From: Mesostigma viride | Taxonomy: Eukaryota > Streptophyta > Mesostigmatophyceae > Mesostigmatales > Mesostigmataceae | Reading direction: 5' to 3' | NCBI GenBank assembly: GCA_009746045.1 | Contig: RPFO01000072.1 | Location: 3,869,778 to 3,933,777, forward strand | Length of the DNA stretch: 64,000 nt | Shown here: positions 1 to 11,655 of the stretch, piece after piece | Numbering within the stretch: position 1 is the first letter of the stretch | Layout: every line of letters begins with the position of its first letter | Notes under the pieces: generated by a model | Told to the model about the DNA's origin: nothing | Databases searched by the model: none | What the model saw: the letters and a program-made list of their open reading frames with translations, nothing else | Position numbers and translations under genes: made by a program

Positions 1-351
1 CCTACACCTCCAGGCGTGGTGGTGGAGACCGTGTGAACTATTGGTGCCTTGTATCTTGGATGGCCTGCTGACTGTGTTAGTGTGTGCTGGGTGCATTAGG
101 TTTCCTACCCCTTGTTTTCCTCCCTGTGCGTAGGGAGAGGGCTCCCTACCTTTGTGGGGGGGGAGGTGTTACGTCGCGTAACAATTCGTTGTAGTTACGG
201 ACGTAAATTAGGTCTTTTGCCTCGGTTGTCCCTAGGTTTACGTTTAGGCTCCTACCGGGACATTATTGTCCTCGTAACAGTACGGTGGTACATTGGGTGC
301 CGTTGGGCGCCGCGCCGCGTACTTTACTAGTGGTCCTGATCCTGTGGTAGA

Positions 352-400
352 ATGTAGTGGACCAGCGTGCATCAGTAGATGTAGTGGACCAGCGTGCATC
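352..400. repeat. Two-copy 27-bp direct repeat
   Basis: A 22-nt block beginning ATGTAGTGGACC occurs at 352-373 and again at 379-400, giving a 27-bp spacing. It lies in apparently non-coding sequence just upstream of the LINE 3' remnants and may belong to the 3' untranslated region of such an element. Confidence 0.7.
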
Positions 401-740
401 TGTAGGCGAGGGCCATGTCGGCCCGAGCGTGTTGGACCGTTGGTGACCATTTATGCGCGTTCTACCCTTTGTGTGTGCACTCGGCGTGTGTTAAATGAAT
501 TAACACATATAGGCTTGGGTCACGGCAGTGTAGTTGTGTTTCCTTCCTCTATTCCTGGAGTAAACGGGTTTTGATAAATGGTTGTATGGCGTATTATAGT
601 AACACTTACGTTAATGCATTGAGATCAGCTCCGTCACGTTCGTCTTTCGCCAGAGGGTTAAGTAGAGGAGGCCTGACTAGTTTAGGTAGTATCAGGCCCA
701 TTAGAGGTAGAGGCGGAGGTAGATATCCGCGGCGTAACAT

Positions 741-778
741 ACATATACTCCCAACGGAGTTATGTTTTAATTAATTAA
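741..778 (+). mobile_element. LINE 3' terminus: hairpin plus TTAA tail
   Basis: Positions 747-760 form a short hairpin, ACTCC-CAAC-GGAGT, extended outward by CATA/TATG. It is followed by a tail of TTAA units at 767-778. The same hairpin core and tail type occur at the 3' end of LINE fragments with coding sequence at 18.5 kb and 47.9 kb, so this is read as the 3' end of a 5'-truncated or decayed copy. No coding sequence is recognisable upstream. Confidence 0.55.
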
Positions 779-803
779 CCAATGGATGATGCCTTATGTG
801 GAC

Positions 804-916
804 TAACCAATGGATGATGCCTTATGCGCGGCTTCCTCCACCCCATCCATCATGAAATATGTGCTACATGACCCCCCCACGGAGGCATGTTATAATTTAA
901 TTTAATTTAATTTAAT
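804..916 (+). mobile_element. 3' end of an RTE-like LINE copy (same family as 18.5 kb)
   Basis: This segment matches the reverse complement of about 18482-18560, which is the 3' UTR and 3' terminus of the RT-bearing element at 18.5-20.8 kb. Shared parts are the AATGGATG block, the ATGTGCTACATGA block and the final GGAGGCATGTTATAATTTAA. Here the tail has grown into (TTTAA)n up to about 915. The terminal hairpin core is mutated in this copy (CCCCCCCAC in place of CTCCCAAC). Confidence 0.65.
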
Positions 917-1343
917 GATGCCTTAAGCATTTAGCCACGCTCTGCCTATCTATAATGGCACTCCCCATGGATGATGCATTAAAGGCATCGTCCAATTGCA
1001 TTAAGACTTTAGCCAAGCTCTAGCTGCAGGCCTATGCAGAGAGTCAGTCTCTTCGATGAGAAGCCATGCCCTAGCCTTTGTATGGCCATGATGATCTTCC
1101 ACCCTATGTCTGCACCCTCGCTGCTGGAATACATAGTGGTGCAGGTGCACTAGCTTTAATTTGCACCCATAGCAGGTGTAGTTTACATCCTACCCTTGCA
1201 GGAAGTAGCCCAGAATGTATTTAGAAGCCATATGCCCCTTCTCAGGGATATGTGCTATGTACATGCATATGTATACTCCCAACGACGTTATGTTCCTAAT
1301 AAATTATAATGAATCTGAAATTATAATGAATAAATTATGTTCC

Positions 1344-1428
1344 TAATACATTATAATGAATCGATCGGGGTTAATTAATGCTCCGTGACTCCCCACGTTC
1401 GGAAGCATGAGTTTAATTAATTAATTAA
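1344..1428 (+). mobile_element. LINE 3' terminus (47.9-kb family) with TTAA tail
   Basis: The stretch around 1376-1411 (GGGGTTAATTAATGCTCC, then GTGACTCCCCAC, then GGAAGCATGAG) is a diverged copy of the 3' end of the LINE at 47377-47985. It is followed by a TTAA-repeat tail at 1412-1428. A further decayed hairpin-like sequence (ACTCCCAACGACGTTATGTT) lies at about 1274-1293. Only 3' ends are present, as expected from repeated 5'-truncated insertions. Confidence 0.6.
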
Positions 1429-1825
1429 GCAGCCCTGAGGATCGAGGAGCTCGAGCTCCTCCGTCTCAGCGATCGCCCATACAATATACTAGTTGTCTCT
1501 GATTCGATCAGGACTAGAGGGCCTGCTAGCAACAGCACGACGGGCCGAAAGGCACTATGCGCATGTGCATGGTTCTGGTACACTGGTACGTTACATTAGC
1601 GGTTCACTGCCCATCTCCCTCCACGCAGGTCTTGCTACCGAGTCTGGGCCTTGCCTCCGGGCATGCATGAGGGAATTTTAAGACAGGTATCTCTGTGCCC
1701 CGGCCTTCCCAGTGTGCAACATACACCGAGAGACGGAAAGCACTGGCACGACGTTTTCCACGGATCCCCAACGGGTTAGCACCTAATTGATTGCTGTGCA
1801 TGTACAGACAACCACGCGCGCGGCT

Positions 1826-2336
1826 CTGCATACTGTCGAGGCAAGCAACATGCAAATAGTAAAATAAATGCTGACGAGTGCCGGGACGTGATCGAAAAAC
1901 GCGAAAGTTCAAGCAGCTCCCACGCGGATTCGAACTATAGGACCTAACATGACTCCGTGGCTGTATGGGTCTCCTGATCCGAAGGCATCCCAAGCTACAG
2001 CCAGGCCAACTGCAAAAAAACTCTTTACCGGAGAGTGGCGCCAGTTTTAAAGTAAAATTTCGAAAATTGTTCTAGATGTACCACGTGAGCTCCTGGTGTA
2101 CGGTCTACAGGATACTTGCTATACACACATGTCCACTCAATTCTCAAGGTATCGACATGCACGTGAAGTTCGGTTTGCATGACCGCGGCTTCAGGAACCT
2201 GAACAGAAAAGCCGGTTAATGGGGAAGAGCCGATGCTTTCTATATCTACCAAGCGCATATTGTCGAGGCAAGCAACAAAATAGTAAACTAAAGGGGCTGC
2301 CGAGTGTCGGGACGCGAAAAACGCGAAAGGTCAAGT
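1826..2336. repeat. Pair of about 80-bp dispersed direct repeats
   Basis: A block starting TGTCGAGGCAAGCAACA and ending with an AAACGCGAAA motif followed by GTTCAAG or GTCAAG occurs near 1829-1912 and again near 2260-2335, with small indels and substitutions. The copies are about 430 bp apart in non-coding DNA. No terminal repeats or coding sequence point to a particular transposon class. Confidence 0.6.
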
Positions 2337-3281
2337 TGCGGCTCGGTAGTAGTATGTAAGTACTTGCTTGTCATGCGCATGGGCATGCGCAACAGAATAC
2401 TATGCTAATCTCGTTAAAAAAATAATTACACAAAAGGTAAAGGTAAACAAACAGACAAATTAAAGAACATCTGCGAGCGTATACTGAGGTCATGCATATA
2501 TTCACATCGAATGACAGTTAATCGCGACATCAAAAAAAATTTGTGCTGGTTGTCTCCTTGATACACTTTCTTGTGGCAAGGACATACATCTGGATCTTGA
2601 ATATTTCAAGTCTGCGGTGATATTCATTGAATTCCCCCCAGGCCCTCCCCCCCCTTCCTGACTGCTCCAAATGTGTACAAAGCATACGTATGTAAATTAT
2701 GCTTGTCCTACTCATGCACAAGGACGGCCATTTTCTCCTCGATAGGCTGCTACCAGTTATCCCATATAATTCTGGCCGCTATATGCGGACCTGAAGGCAT
2801 GCATTACACTGCTTGCAAGGAACCATGATGTAGGCACAAAGAAACATGTCATCTACAGGCGCACGTGCCTCGGTGAATACCCGGCTTGGCAGCTCACAGC
2901 TTACTGTGCAAAGGAAAAATGGAATGTCTGTAACAGGCCGGCCGGCCCCACAACATGCAAGCACAAGCAGTTGTTGTTGGGGTTCCCTGGCCCCAAGTAA
3001 ATCCCCTTAGATCCATCCCCAGTGCTCCTTCTTTGGCCCCGGTTCCCCACTGAGAGTACTCAAGTCCGTACATAGGGATCGAGAAGCTAAAGCAGCAGCA
3101 ATGGTAATTTTAGCCAGCTTGACGGCCACCGTCAATCGCCTACCCCTCTCAGCACTGATCTATCAAACCGGGCGTACCCAAGCACTGTGACCCCGTGACA
3201 CTCCCATTTCCGGCACGTGGTACAACTATACTTTTCGAGTAAACCCACCCTCATCGGGATTGAATTAGCAAAGCTGATGAA

Positions 3282-6200
3282 TCAAACCGGACGCTGCGCA
3301 CGCTCCGCCTCCCACCGCCGATGCATCATGCGGAATGCCAGCCAGTGCGCGCCCCGCTGGCCGATATCCTCCACCAGCACGACCTTGACAGGGATCTGGC
3401 GCGCCACGTGGGACAGACGGCCCTTGTCGCGGAACGATGCCAAGAAGCCGATATCATAGTCGCGCCACTTGCGCTCTTGTGCCAGCATCTGCAGGTTCTT
3501 GGGGGCGATCCCCCCCGCGATGAACAGGCCGCCAAAGGGGAGGTACTTGAGGGCCACGGCGCCGGCCTCTGCGCCGTACGTTCCCAGGAAGATCTCCATC
3601 GTCCACCTGGCGATATAGCATGAGAGATTACCACCATCCATGCCCGTAGGGGAGCGCGGCCCACCATCAGGAGGCGACTAACTTCGAAAAGTAAGCCTAC
3701 TACGTTTACAGTCTACCACACTTGTTCTGATGGGTCTGTTTCTTTGCCCATCTGCGAAACCTCTAACAGCAATCTATGGGAGAAATGCGACCAACCATCG
3801 CTCTTTTTTCTTTCTTTGGACATGCACATGTGTACAAGTCGGCAGAAAATAATAGATGGTGGGAGTAATAGCAATCACTGGGTTAGAAAACACGGATAAA
3901 AACGTGGGCAAGAACACGTCCCAAGCCTGCAACCAGCCATGGCCGACCAGAAAGAAGAACATTTCCTAGATTGGCATTCGGCGGCAGCTTCACCCGGGAA
4001 GCAGGAAAGGGCGGGCGCGAACAGTACAAGAGCCTCCACAAAAGAGTTGAGCATGGAGGGCCGTTGTGCGTCGAGGGACTACTTGGTTTGACCCTGCCTA
4101 ACAATTAGATCATCATGGTGAGTGTGTGTATCCCCGCCAAGGCCAACCACAAGTCCCATACCTCGTGCAGACATAGTACTGATTTCGACACAACACTTGT
4201 GCGATTTCTACTGCGAATACCACTAGTTCCACGAGTCGACCACTCCAAGACATATGGCTTCCTACTCCAGTGCTTATGCTTGCAAGAGACGCACAAAGAG
4301 ACGCACACACGTGTCGGACAGTGGCACCTGCCCAGCTCATACCCCGTCTGCGCATGGATACAACATGTGCCCCCACTGTTTTGCAAGGCATGGAACGTAG
4401 AAGCGGATGTCCTCCAGTTTCCCCCACCCCGAGCTTCGCGAGGGCGACCCCCGTGGGTGGCGCCCCCACTAGTGCCCACGCGAACCCACCCACCTGCACA
4501 GCTTGTACCCCGTGGACGCGTGCTTGGCGATGACCGCCCCTTGCCGGTCGCCCGCGGCCAGTATCTCCTCGTCCTTGTCCTTGTCCACCTTGGAGGGGAA
4601 GCGGTGCCTCATGAAGCCGTACACGTTGGCGATGCCCCTGCCGCTCACGATGCGCTCCACCGACACCTGGCAGGGTGGTGCGGTGGGGAAATTTTGGAGA
4701 GGGGAGGGGGCAGCAGGGAGGGGGGGGAAGGGGAAGGTTATATGTCTTAAATGGGATGAGGGAAGGGGGAAGGAGTTATGTTTTTCTCCAAGGGGACGGG
4801 AGGACCGGAGGGGAGATGGTAGAAGCACGGCGGTAACCATTGCGATCACCTCCGGGATTTTCGATGGTTTGGGTATTGACTTAGCGAAAGAACCCTGAAC
4901 CCTTTATGGTCCATTCATAACAATAAATGGTTTGGAATATGTTCTCTCCTCATCAATTTTATCGCAAGCTTCCTAAAAATGTTATTGCGTACTTCCAAAA
5001 TCCTATCCTGTGTGCGATATAACATGCCAATTACCTGGTGGTTGTCCTGGAACTTGTCCTTAAAGTATGCCACCAGTTGGAATCATGTGCATGACCCAAC
5101 TTAGCTGTGAAGGTGATCCTGTCGCACCTGCCTATAAATGCCTATATATGCCTATTCGATGGCACCTACCCGGTGGTTCTCCTTGAACTTGTCCTTGAGG
5201 TATGCCAGCAGCTCGATCTCCAGCGGCGTGCGTGGTGCAAACTCGGTGTGGCCGCCCTGGATGCGGGGACCGGGACAAAGCAACGGAACGAACAAAAGGA
5301 GACAAGAAGAAAGGCACTGGGTCCAAAGACATAGAGGGCCGAATCACATGATTGAAACAGAAAGCTGCGGTCTCTTCTTAAAGCCCAGGGGTCGGGAAGA
5401 GTGCCAAAATGGCTCAGTCGACTATGGTTTAAGACCAAAGCACAACCAAGACAGAGAGTGAGGCATGTGCCAGGCATGCCATGAAAGAGAGAACAGAGAA
5501 GAGCACGGACAGGGACACAGACAAGAGCACAAGAACACAGACATGAACACAAGAACACGAACAAGGACAAAACAACACAAACAAGGGCACAATAACACAG
5601 ACAAGGACACAAGAACAGAAGAGGGCACCCAGCCTCTCTGCCCTGCCCTGCCCTGCCCTGCCCTGCCCTGCCCTGCCCTGCCCTGCCCTGCCCTGCCCTG
5701 CCCTGCCCTGCCCTGCCCTGCCCTGCCCTGCCCTGCCCTGCCCTGCCCTGCCCTGCCCTGCCCTGTGAGACTAGACATAGACAGGTCGGCCGGAGCATGA
5801 CGAGACAGTTTCATGCTCTCGCCTGGCAAACTCCAACACCAGTGCTTCATTCTAAGAAAGAGAACCCATCATGGCGGCGGCGATTGCCGGCGACTCGCTG
5901 GCCAAGTTGTGACCATGCACTATCTGTCAAGGGGTGACCAGCCGCCCTATCTGTTGGAAGGCAACACTCAAGTAGACTACAACACATAAAACTTTAAAAC
6001 TTCTTACCCCGACAACCTCTTTAAAACTTCTTACCCCGACAGCCTGCTACCACTACACATGCGGCGCTAAAGAGCCCTGGCCTTGTGTTTCCTCGGCCGC
6101 GGAGAGGTATCCCATACAGTGCATAGACGTATGAAGGAATAACTAATGCACATCATGAGGAGGCCAGGCGCCCACCTCCACTTGACCACAAGAAAAAGGC

Positions 6201-7560
6201 GAACTCTACAAGACAAGAGAAGTAACGAAAAGAAAAGGGGCACTTGTCCTGCTAATCATAACAGTTATGGTTGTCTCATCAACAAACACTGCAGCATATA
6301 TACTGGATTTATAGAGCAGCTGACTTTTACCTCGGACGGCCAGGTGTCGTACTCATCGCTGCCAATCGGTGCGGTGAGGAAGCACTCCCCAAGCCCTGTA
6401 CCCGCGCCGATGCAGGCCATGGGCATCCCGGGTTTGGCCGGGGCATCCTGCAGGGGTAGGGGATGCGTCGAGGTGGAATAAGACGGTGCAGGGAAGGGGT
6501 TCACAAGAGGCATTCGTGATGGGGCGTTCCCGGGTTGGTGGGGTCCATATTGCAGGGGGTGAAGTCTTCATTAAAATGGATGCATTAATTAAAAGCATGT
6601 GACTGCCTCACGTAGGTAGCAATAAAGGGAGACCTTCATTCCTTCTATACAACGAGGAGGGGGGGAACCCTAGCTTCTCCCGTACTGCCTCAAGTGGGCA
6701 GGCCACATGGGACTCTCTCTGCATCATGGTGCAGGCCCAACTGTGAGCGCAATACAACCACAAGTAGGCTGACAAAAAGCGGATGCTGCGGTGCCGGCCG
6801 CCTCATAGGCGGGGTTGGGAGAACACTGAGGAGGAAAAGGGCTGCGGATAACGAGGGCTGACGACGTGAGAGATGCGACTCAGCTACTTCTAGCTACTAC
6901 TAGCTACTAGTAGCTCCTAGTAGCTCCTACCAGCTCCTACTAGCTCCTGCTAGCTCCTACTAGCTCTCTGGAAAGATGAAGGCATAGCGCCCTCGACTGT
7001 CAGAGCGAGACAAGCCCAAAGCAATACCTTGGGACCTTGGGACCCTTCATTACTGCTAGTCAAGAGGGGCACTTCGGCAGCCTTCATTACTGCTAGTCAA
7101 GAGGGGCACTACGGCAGCCTGACTGCAGCCGTAACTAATTCATGGATTGCAGCCTAGAAGCAACAGGGGGTGAACTGCCCCTCCACCATAACCACACGCA
7201 CACAAGCACATAAACACACAACCACATACATATACACAACCACATAAACACACAAGCACATACATATACACAACCACATACACCCACAAGCACACACATA
7301 TACACAACCACATACACACACAAGCACACACATATACACAACCACATACACACACAAACACCACGTACACACACGTGCTCGCGCACATGTGTCCATACGC
7401 CCAGCGACCAAGCCCGCACACATACAAACACACCACAGTCATATCCCCCGCAACAGATGATGGAGCCGCCGTTGCGCAACAGAAAGCCTTACCTGGAGGA
7501 CATGGACCTCCGACGGGGCGAGCGTCAGCAGTCCATAGCCGTTAGCGACGAAGCTGGGGA

Positions 7561-7624
<64 letters not shown>

Positions 7625-10600
7625 GTGTTGTGTGGGATGGGCATCGGCCCACGACAATATAGCGGCGGCAGCAGCAACAACGAGAGGTGATGACAGCAAC
7701 AGCAACAGCAGCAACAATAGCAACAGCAGCAACAGCAGCAACAGCAGCAGGCACACGCGGGGTGAGGACGCCAACAAGAAGACATGCGGTGGGGTCGTGG
7801 GAACCGGGCTGATCAGAGCACAGACCGTCCATGGGGGCACGATGCGGTGGTGGAGCAGGGGCCACCTATGCAGTGATTGCATAGTGATGGTGTAGGTAGG
7901 AGCGGTGCCGGACGCCAGGCCAAACTCCAGCAGCACAATCGTGCCGCTGGACATCCAGAGATTCCATTTTGTCGCCGGTCGTTTTGCCCAATACTGTGGT
8001 CAGTGATCATGAATACGTTTATGAATGGTCAGTGACCACAAATATGATTATGACGATCCAGCTAGTCAACGTACTCGGTATTCGGTATTACACTTGGCAC
8101 GTTCCAGTGGTAGCCCACCGGCTTTGGTGCCGGAGATAAGCAACAAACCCGGGTAACACATAACGGCCACTTTCTCGACGATAAGGCCCACCTGCTACGT
8201 AACAGCCGATCATTCTATGGATGCGTGAGCAGTGGATGGCTGGGACTCACTCGTGGATCACTGACCTGCTACCGAGGAACATCCAAGTACCCATTGTCAT
8301 CGTTGATGCGCCACCATCCACTTACTCGTTGATGAGGCTGACCTGCTCGATGCCCAGCACCGTCTGCAGCTGGCTGCCGTCGATCACCCACGCCGAGCGA
8401 TTGGTGAACGCGACGCGGTTGGCATCCACGGGGCCCGCCACCGCAAAGCAGGCCACCTGGCCCAATGAAAACACAATCCAGGGGCGTAGAAGCGCGCGGC
8501 ATGGCAATGTCATGTATTTGTGCCTGAGCATTGGCCACTACCATATGATCAAGCAGGCCAATTGATCCATCAGCGCAGGCCTGCCAGCCATCAAAGCAGG
8601 CCACCTGGTCCATGGACAGCAAGCGGCAACGGTCAGGGGAAATAATTCCATGGACCACCATGGATATTCAAACCATTGGCATTGAAACCATCGTGGCTCT
8701 ATGAACATAGTTTCTTTATAGTGAGATGGAAGGGTAGCCGCTATAGCTAGGTTATAGGGGTCACTTGCCATACCTTTTTGGGACGGTGCAGCCTGATCCG
8801 GATCGGCAGTGGCACAAGATGTGGCCAGTTTTTCTGGCCAGGTGGCAGGAGCTACGTTGATACACAAACCTGCCACTGTCTAGGTTTCATTGTTAATGAC
8901 GTCGTAATCAACTACATCTAGAATCTTCCTCGGACGCAAGGTGTGACCTAATAGTACCTGCAAACTTACGTAAGCCGGCGGCAATCAGAAAGCCAAGTTG
9001 CGTCATTTGTTCAGACGCAAAATTTTCGTGGCGAAAAAATTCCGTCCAGGCCAAGGCCGCGTGACACGCAAACACGACAAAAGCAAACCCACCTAGCTAA
9101 GGTCGGCCTCTTTTCTTTTCCCGCCCGCCCTCCCTGCGTTTGGGGGGGGGTATGGCTAGCTTTTGACATGCAGTAAGTGTTCCCATGAGCATCGGCGGCC
9201 GGGATGTGGCTGCCTTTTGTATGTGCTCCACTCATTGTTTTAATAAAGAGTCTGGTTGCCCTGGAGTTCCACGGCTAATAGAATTGATACAAACCATTGA
9301 CATTCGAAATTCTTACTTTCAATCAATTGATATCCAAGCCGCTGACTTTCAAACAGTTGAATGTCAAACCACTGATATTCAAATTGCTGACGTAGCGCTT
9401 CTAGAGGTCTGTCAAACATGCACTATGAACACGTCATAGCCAGAAAGCGCATGGGCGTGGGAATTTCAAAACATTGGTCCGCCCACACACAACATAGAGC
9501 CCCTAAAACTTAACTCAGAGTCTCCCAGTTTCAAATCTATTTGGCATTTAGCGTGCACATGATGTTTGTTTCACAATTCTCTCACCCTAACGCGAATAGG
9601 GAAACCTAAGTCTGCTGGGGTGAGAAGGGAGTCTCGCCCTGCCAGAGGCGAAGAGGGACTCTCACCGTGGGGGGTTGCAACAAGGCCGGGTCCTGTCACG
9701 CATGCTCACAGTACAGAGGCCCTGACAGTTGATGAAAAATCTCGGGCTCTCACGATCGGCTATTTTGCAAGGTCGACTCCTCTCACGTGCGGCCCGCCAC
9801 GCAGAGCCCGTCATGGTCAAGTAGGAAGCTTTCAGGTTTCGTTCTATTTGCGAGGGCGAGTCCTCTCTCACCTGCGGGCCACCCTCCGCGGACGTTATCC
9901 CAGGTAGCCCTATCTCCTTCTGGGCGTCACGAAGGAACGCGACGACGACGTCCTCAAAGCGAGCGAAGTTCTGCACAGGGAGGGGAGGGGAGGGGAGGGG
10001 AAGGGGAGGGGAGGGCCGGTCGCGTGATTGATGATGGCAGAGGCAGGTGAGGGCAGGGCAGGCAGCGTAGGTGATAGCTGCGCAGGCAGGCCAGGCGGTA
10101 TGAGAGAGGCGGTAGCGGCCTTAACTCTAGGAGGTGCCTGCAGCGGCGCAAGTGGCTTGCAGAGCTTGCAATTACTGTCAAGGATTGCGGGCTGCATGTG
10201 CAGCCTGCAGGGGAAGTGATGCCGGCAGCCTTGTATACTACTACTATGTACTGTATACTGCACTGTTTACTGTATACGGTACGATCTACTATATACGGTA
10301 CTATCTACTGCATACTGTACTATTTACTGTATATGGCACTATTTACTGTATACGGTACTATTTACCGCAGCCACTTAAGTGCAGTTGTCGTCCCTGTCTT
10401 CATACAATCTTCCTCACGCAGCATAGATACATAACTCTAGATATAAGCAGACTCTGGCGGTCCATCAATCCGTGTCCAGCCAAACCAGTGGGTGACCCCA
10501 CCAGACTATGCAAGAGCACTGAGGGGCGGCTGCCAGGGCAACATCTCTTGCCGGTGACCACAGTGACCAGACACTACACTAGAAACACAGTCCTCCGCAC

Positions 10601-11655
10601 GATACCTCGGGAATGTAAATGTACCACCTGCATCGTACTCATGACGGAAACAAGTAAACAAGTCATAAAACACCAGATCCTAAACATAGAATGAGCGAGA
10701 GACCAAAAATTTTTTTAAACACTAACTGACTAAATAATTCGTGAGATACCGGCCACCAATTAACCATTGCGACAGACTGGACAGTCCCCCCTGGGCATTG
10801 GGACAAACTCCCCATGTTTTTTATAATTGCAAGATTGTCAAAAGACTCAACAGCTTGCAACGAAGTTCAGCCTAATGCTGACACTGGAGCACGGGGGGAT
10901 GGCTGCTAGCATGCACATCATAACAATCCTATTATATCATGCAGTACTATACCATTATCATGGTAAGCTCATTGCTAGCCTAGTCATGCCAACATTTTTT
11001 ATCAATGCCGCTCGTTAACCCGCATATGGGGATCTTAGCATGTTGGGATGGATGACAAGGCAAATATGGCAGGGAATCTTGTCCCAGGGTTGGAGCAGTA
11101 ACCCTTGTACAGATATTTTCCACGCGCCATGAATATTGCTCCAGTGCTCCAGTGCTCTTGTGCAAAATTGTAAGTACATTATTCATGCCTTAGAAACGAA
11201 CTCTTGAAAAGGCAGGGATTTTAAATGGATAAAAAAGGCAGGAATGCAGCGCGCCTCGCACAATTGGTACTGTCTAGTTGCATCAGCAGCGGTCGAACAT
11301 TTATAACCCGGGACAGTATTACATCATGGCAAGAAGCACTGCATACCTCGTTCTGGTATTCCCGCTTGAAGACTTCTCTCCCTGGAGCGGTTACCCCTAA
11401 TTTTGCCGTCGCCCCTGGTTCAACCTCCCATAGCTGAAAGCGTGAATTTGTTCCACCTGGCATCAATGGTGAGCGCTCGAGTGCACATGAACAACAAGCA
11501 TTAGGCCAATTCACGAGCTATAAAGCTATCTGTTTCTTCAAAAGCATAATGGAATTTTTTAAAGCAGCATTTGAAGCTAGATTCTCAAGAATCAGACGCA
11601 TCAGAGGCTTACCAACGTCCCCACTCAGGATCAGTGCCGTTCTGGCAGTGGCCAT
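3282..11655 (-). CDS. Glucokinase, bacterial-type (PF02685), complete, 9 exons
   Basis: The product is predicted to phosphorylate glucose to glucose-6-phosphate with ATP. Exons (descending): 11655-11613, 11456-11347, 9970-9872, 8456-8326, 7553-7493, 6447-6331, 5256-5170, 4666-4494, 3606-3282; 1146 nt, 381 aa, phases consistent. Visible motifs are GDVGGTNSR (residues 12-20, nucleotide-binding loop), AVAGPV (about 89-94), LINDF with D128 aligning to the catalytic Asp100 of E. coli Glk, IGAGTGLG (161-168), EGGH (E187, H190) and VSVERIVSG (E220, equivalent to Glu187), then YGAEAG, GGIAP and FRDKGR near the end. All key residues are present. The start is the ATG at 11655-11653, only 14 codons before the first intron, and no targeting extension is apparent, so a cytosolic enzyme is likeliest unless an upstream exon was missed. 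It is head-to-head with the DUF4795 gene. Introns are long and full of simple repeats. Confidence 0.93.
4325..4351 (-). repeat. Copy of the glucokinase exon-8 end and donor site
   Basis: The plus-strand sequence CACCTGCCCAGCTCATACCC at 4325 mirrors the exon 8/intron 8 junction at 4491 (CACCTGCACAGCTTGTACCC). In the sense direction this is a diverged copy of the exon end with its GTGGG-type donor, about 166 bp inside intron 8. Confidence 0.6.
5031..5086 (-). repeat. Copy of the glucokinase exon-7 end and donor site
   Basis: Positions 5031-5086 resemble 5167-5222, the last part of exon 7 plus its donor (shared blocks GGTGGTT, AACTTGTCCTT, GTATGCCA). The copy lies 136 bp into intron 7 and is clearly diverged and non-coding. 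Confidence 0.7.
5641..5765. repeat. (CCCTG)25 pentanucleotide microsatellite
   Basis: Twenty-five uninterrupted CCCTG units lie in glucokinase intron 6. A five-base unit without stops opens long reading frames on both strands (for example minus 5798-5166); these are artefacts of the repeat. Confidence 0.97.
6887..6968. repeat. TAGCTCCTAC-type short tandem repeat
   Basis: Imperfect 10-11 bp units (TAGCTACTAC, then TAGCTCCTAG and TAGCTCCTAC) run for about 80 bp in glucokinase intron 5. They contain many CTAG/AGCT palindromes and have no apparent coding or splice role. Confidence 0.75.
7190..7370. repeat. CACATA/CACAAC-rich minisatellite
   Basis: Units of about 30 bp built from CACAAGCACATACATATACA and ACAACCACATA are repeated several times in glucokinase intron 5. 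The minus strand opens Val/Cys/Tyr-rich frames through it, which are artefacts. Confidence 0.8.
7564..7622. repeat. (TG)n dinucleotide tract next to the exon-5 acceptor
   Basis: About 29 TG units end only about 10 bp from the acceptor of glucokinase exon 5 (exon starts at 7553). In the sense direction it is (CA)n followed by CTATCCCCAG, so the microsatellite occupies the position of the polypyrimidine tract. An AGC/AAC-rich tract follows at about 7660-7750. Confidence 0.9.
8243..8281 (-). repeat. Copy of the glucokinase exon-4 end and donor site
   Basis: The sequence around 8246-8275 (ACTCACTCGTGGATC, then GACCTGCT) mirrors the exon 4 junction at 8321-8350 (ACTTACTCGTTGATG, then GACCTGCT), about 75 bp inside the intron. 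Confidence 0.65.
8592..8616 (-). repeat. Copy of the glucokinase exon-4 acceptor junction
   Basis: The plus-strand sequence CAAAGCAGGCCACCTGG occurs at 8443-8460 (start of exon 4 plus its acceptor) and again around 8594-8611 in intron 3. This is an acceptor-side duplication, unlike most others in the window. Confidence 0.75.
9776..9811 (-). repeat. Copy of the glucokinase exon-3 end and donor site
   Basis: The sequence GACTCCTCTCACGTGCGGCCCG near 9775 mirrors GAGTCCTCTCTCACCTGCGGGCC at the exon 3 donor (9858-9880), about 85 bp into intron 3. Nearby weaker matches (CTCTCACCGTGG at 9659, CTCTCACGATCGG at 9749) may be older copies. Confidence 0.6.
9975..10013. repeat. (GGGGA)n tract upstream of the exon-3 acceptor
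   Basis: This short pentanucleotide run lies just upstream, in sense direction, of glucokinase exon 3. As (TCCCC)n it serves as the pyrimidine tract for that acceptor. Confidence 0.85.
10230..10372. repeat. Tandem repeat of about 21-22 bp (TACTGTATACGG type)
   Basis: AT-rich units containing TTTACTGTATA and CGGTACTAT are repeated about six times in glucokinase intron 2. The plus-strand Tyr-rich frame through it is an artefact. Confidence 0.75.

Larger units (their letters stand above)
1..3281. other. Gene-free left flank with retroelement debris
   Basis: I see no convincing coding exon here. Open frames in this stretch are short, lack family similarity and overlap each other. The first 1.5 kb contains several sequences that resemble LINE 3' ends (listed separately). 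The rest, about 1.5-3.2 kb, is moderately AT-rich unique-looking DNA with one pair of dispersed repeats. The region lies downstream of the 3' end of the glucokinase gene, whose stop codon is at 3284-3282. Confidence 0.6.

Noticed and set aside
1905-1990. tRNA-like sequence on minus with a GTTCGAATCC B-box-like motif
   Set aside because: The T-stem and acceptor stem do not pair, so no cloverleaf can be drawn.
4115-4898. Plus-strand ORFs of 87-211 aa at 4.1-4.9 kb
   Set aside because: They overlap glucokinase exon 8 and intron 8 in antisense and show no domain.
5166-5850. ORFs of 111-210 aa through the CCCTG array
   Set aside because: Pentanucleotide repeat without stops; open on both strands and in several frames. 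It lies in a glucokinase intron.
7439-7954. ORFs with poly-Leu, poly-Cys and Thr-His repeats near 7.5-7.9 kb
   Set aside because: They come from the (TG)n and AGC/AAC tracts; only 7553-7493 is supported as a glucokinase exon.
8774-8833. Candidate extra glucokinase exon (EKLATSCATADPDQAAPSQK)
   Set aside because: It has GT/AG edges but phases that do not fit either neighbour, while exon 3 (9970-9872) joins exon 4 directly in phase 0.
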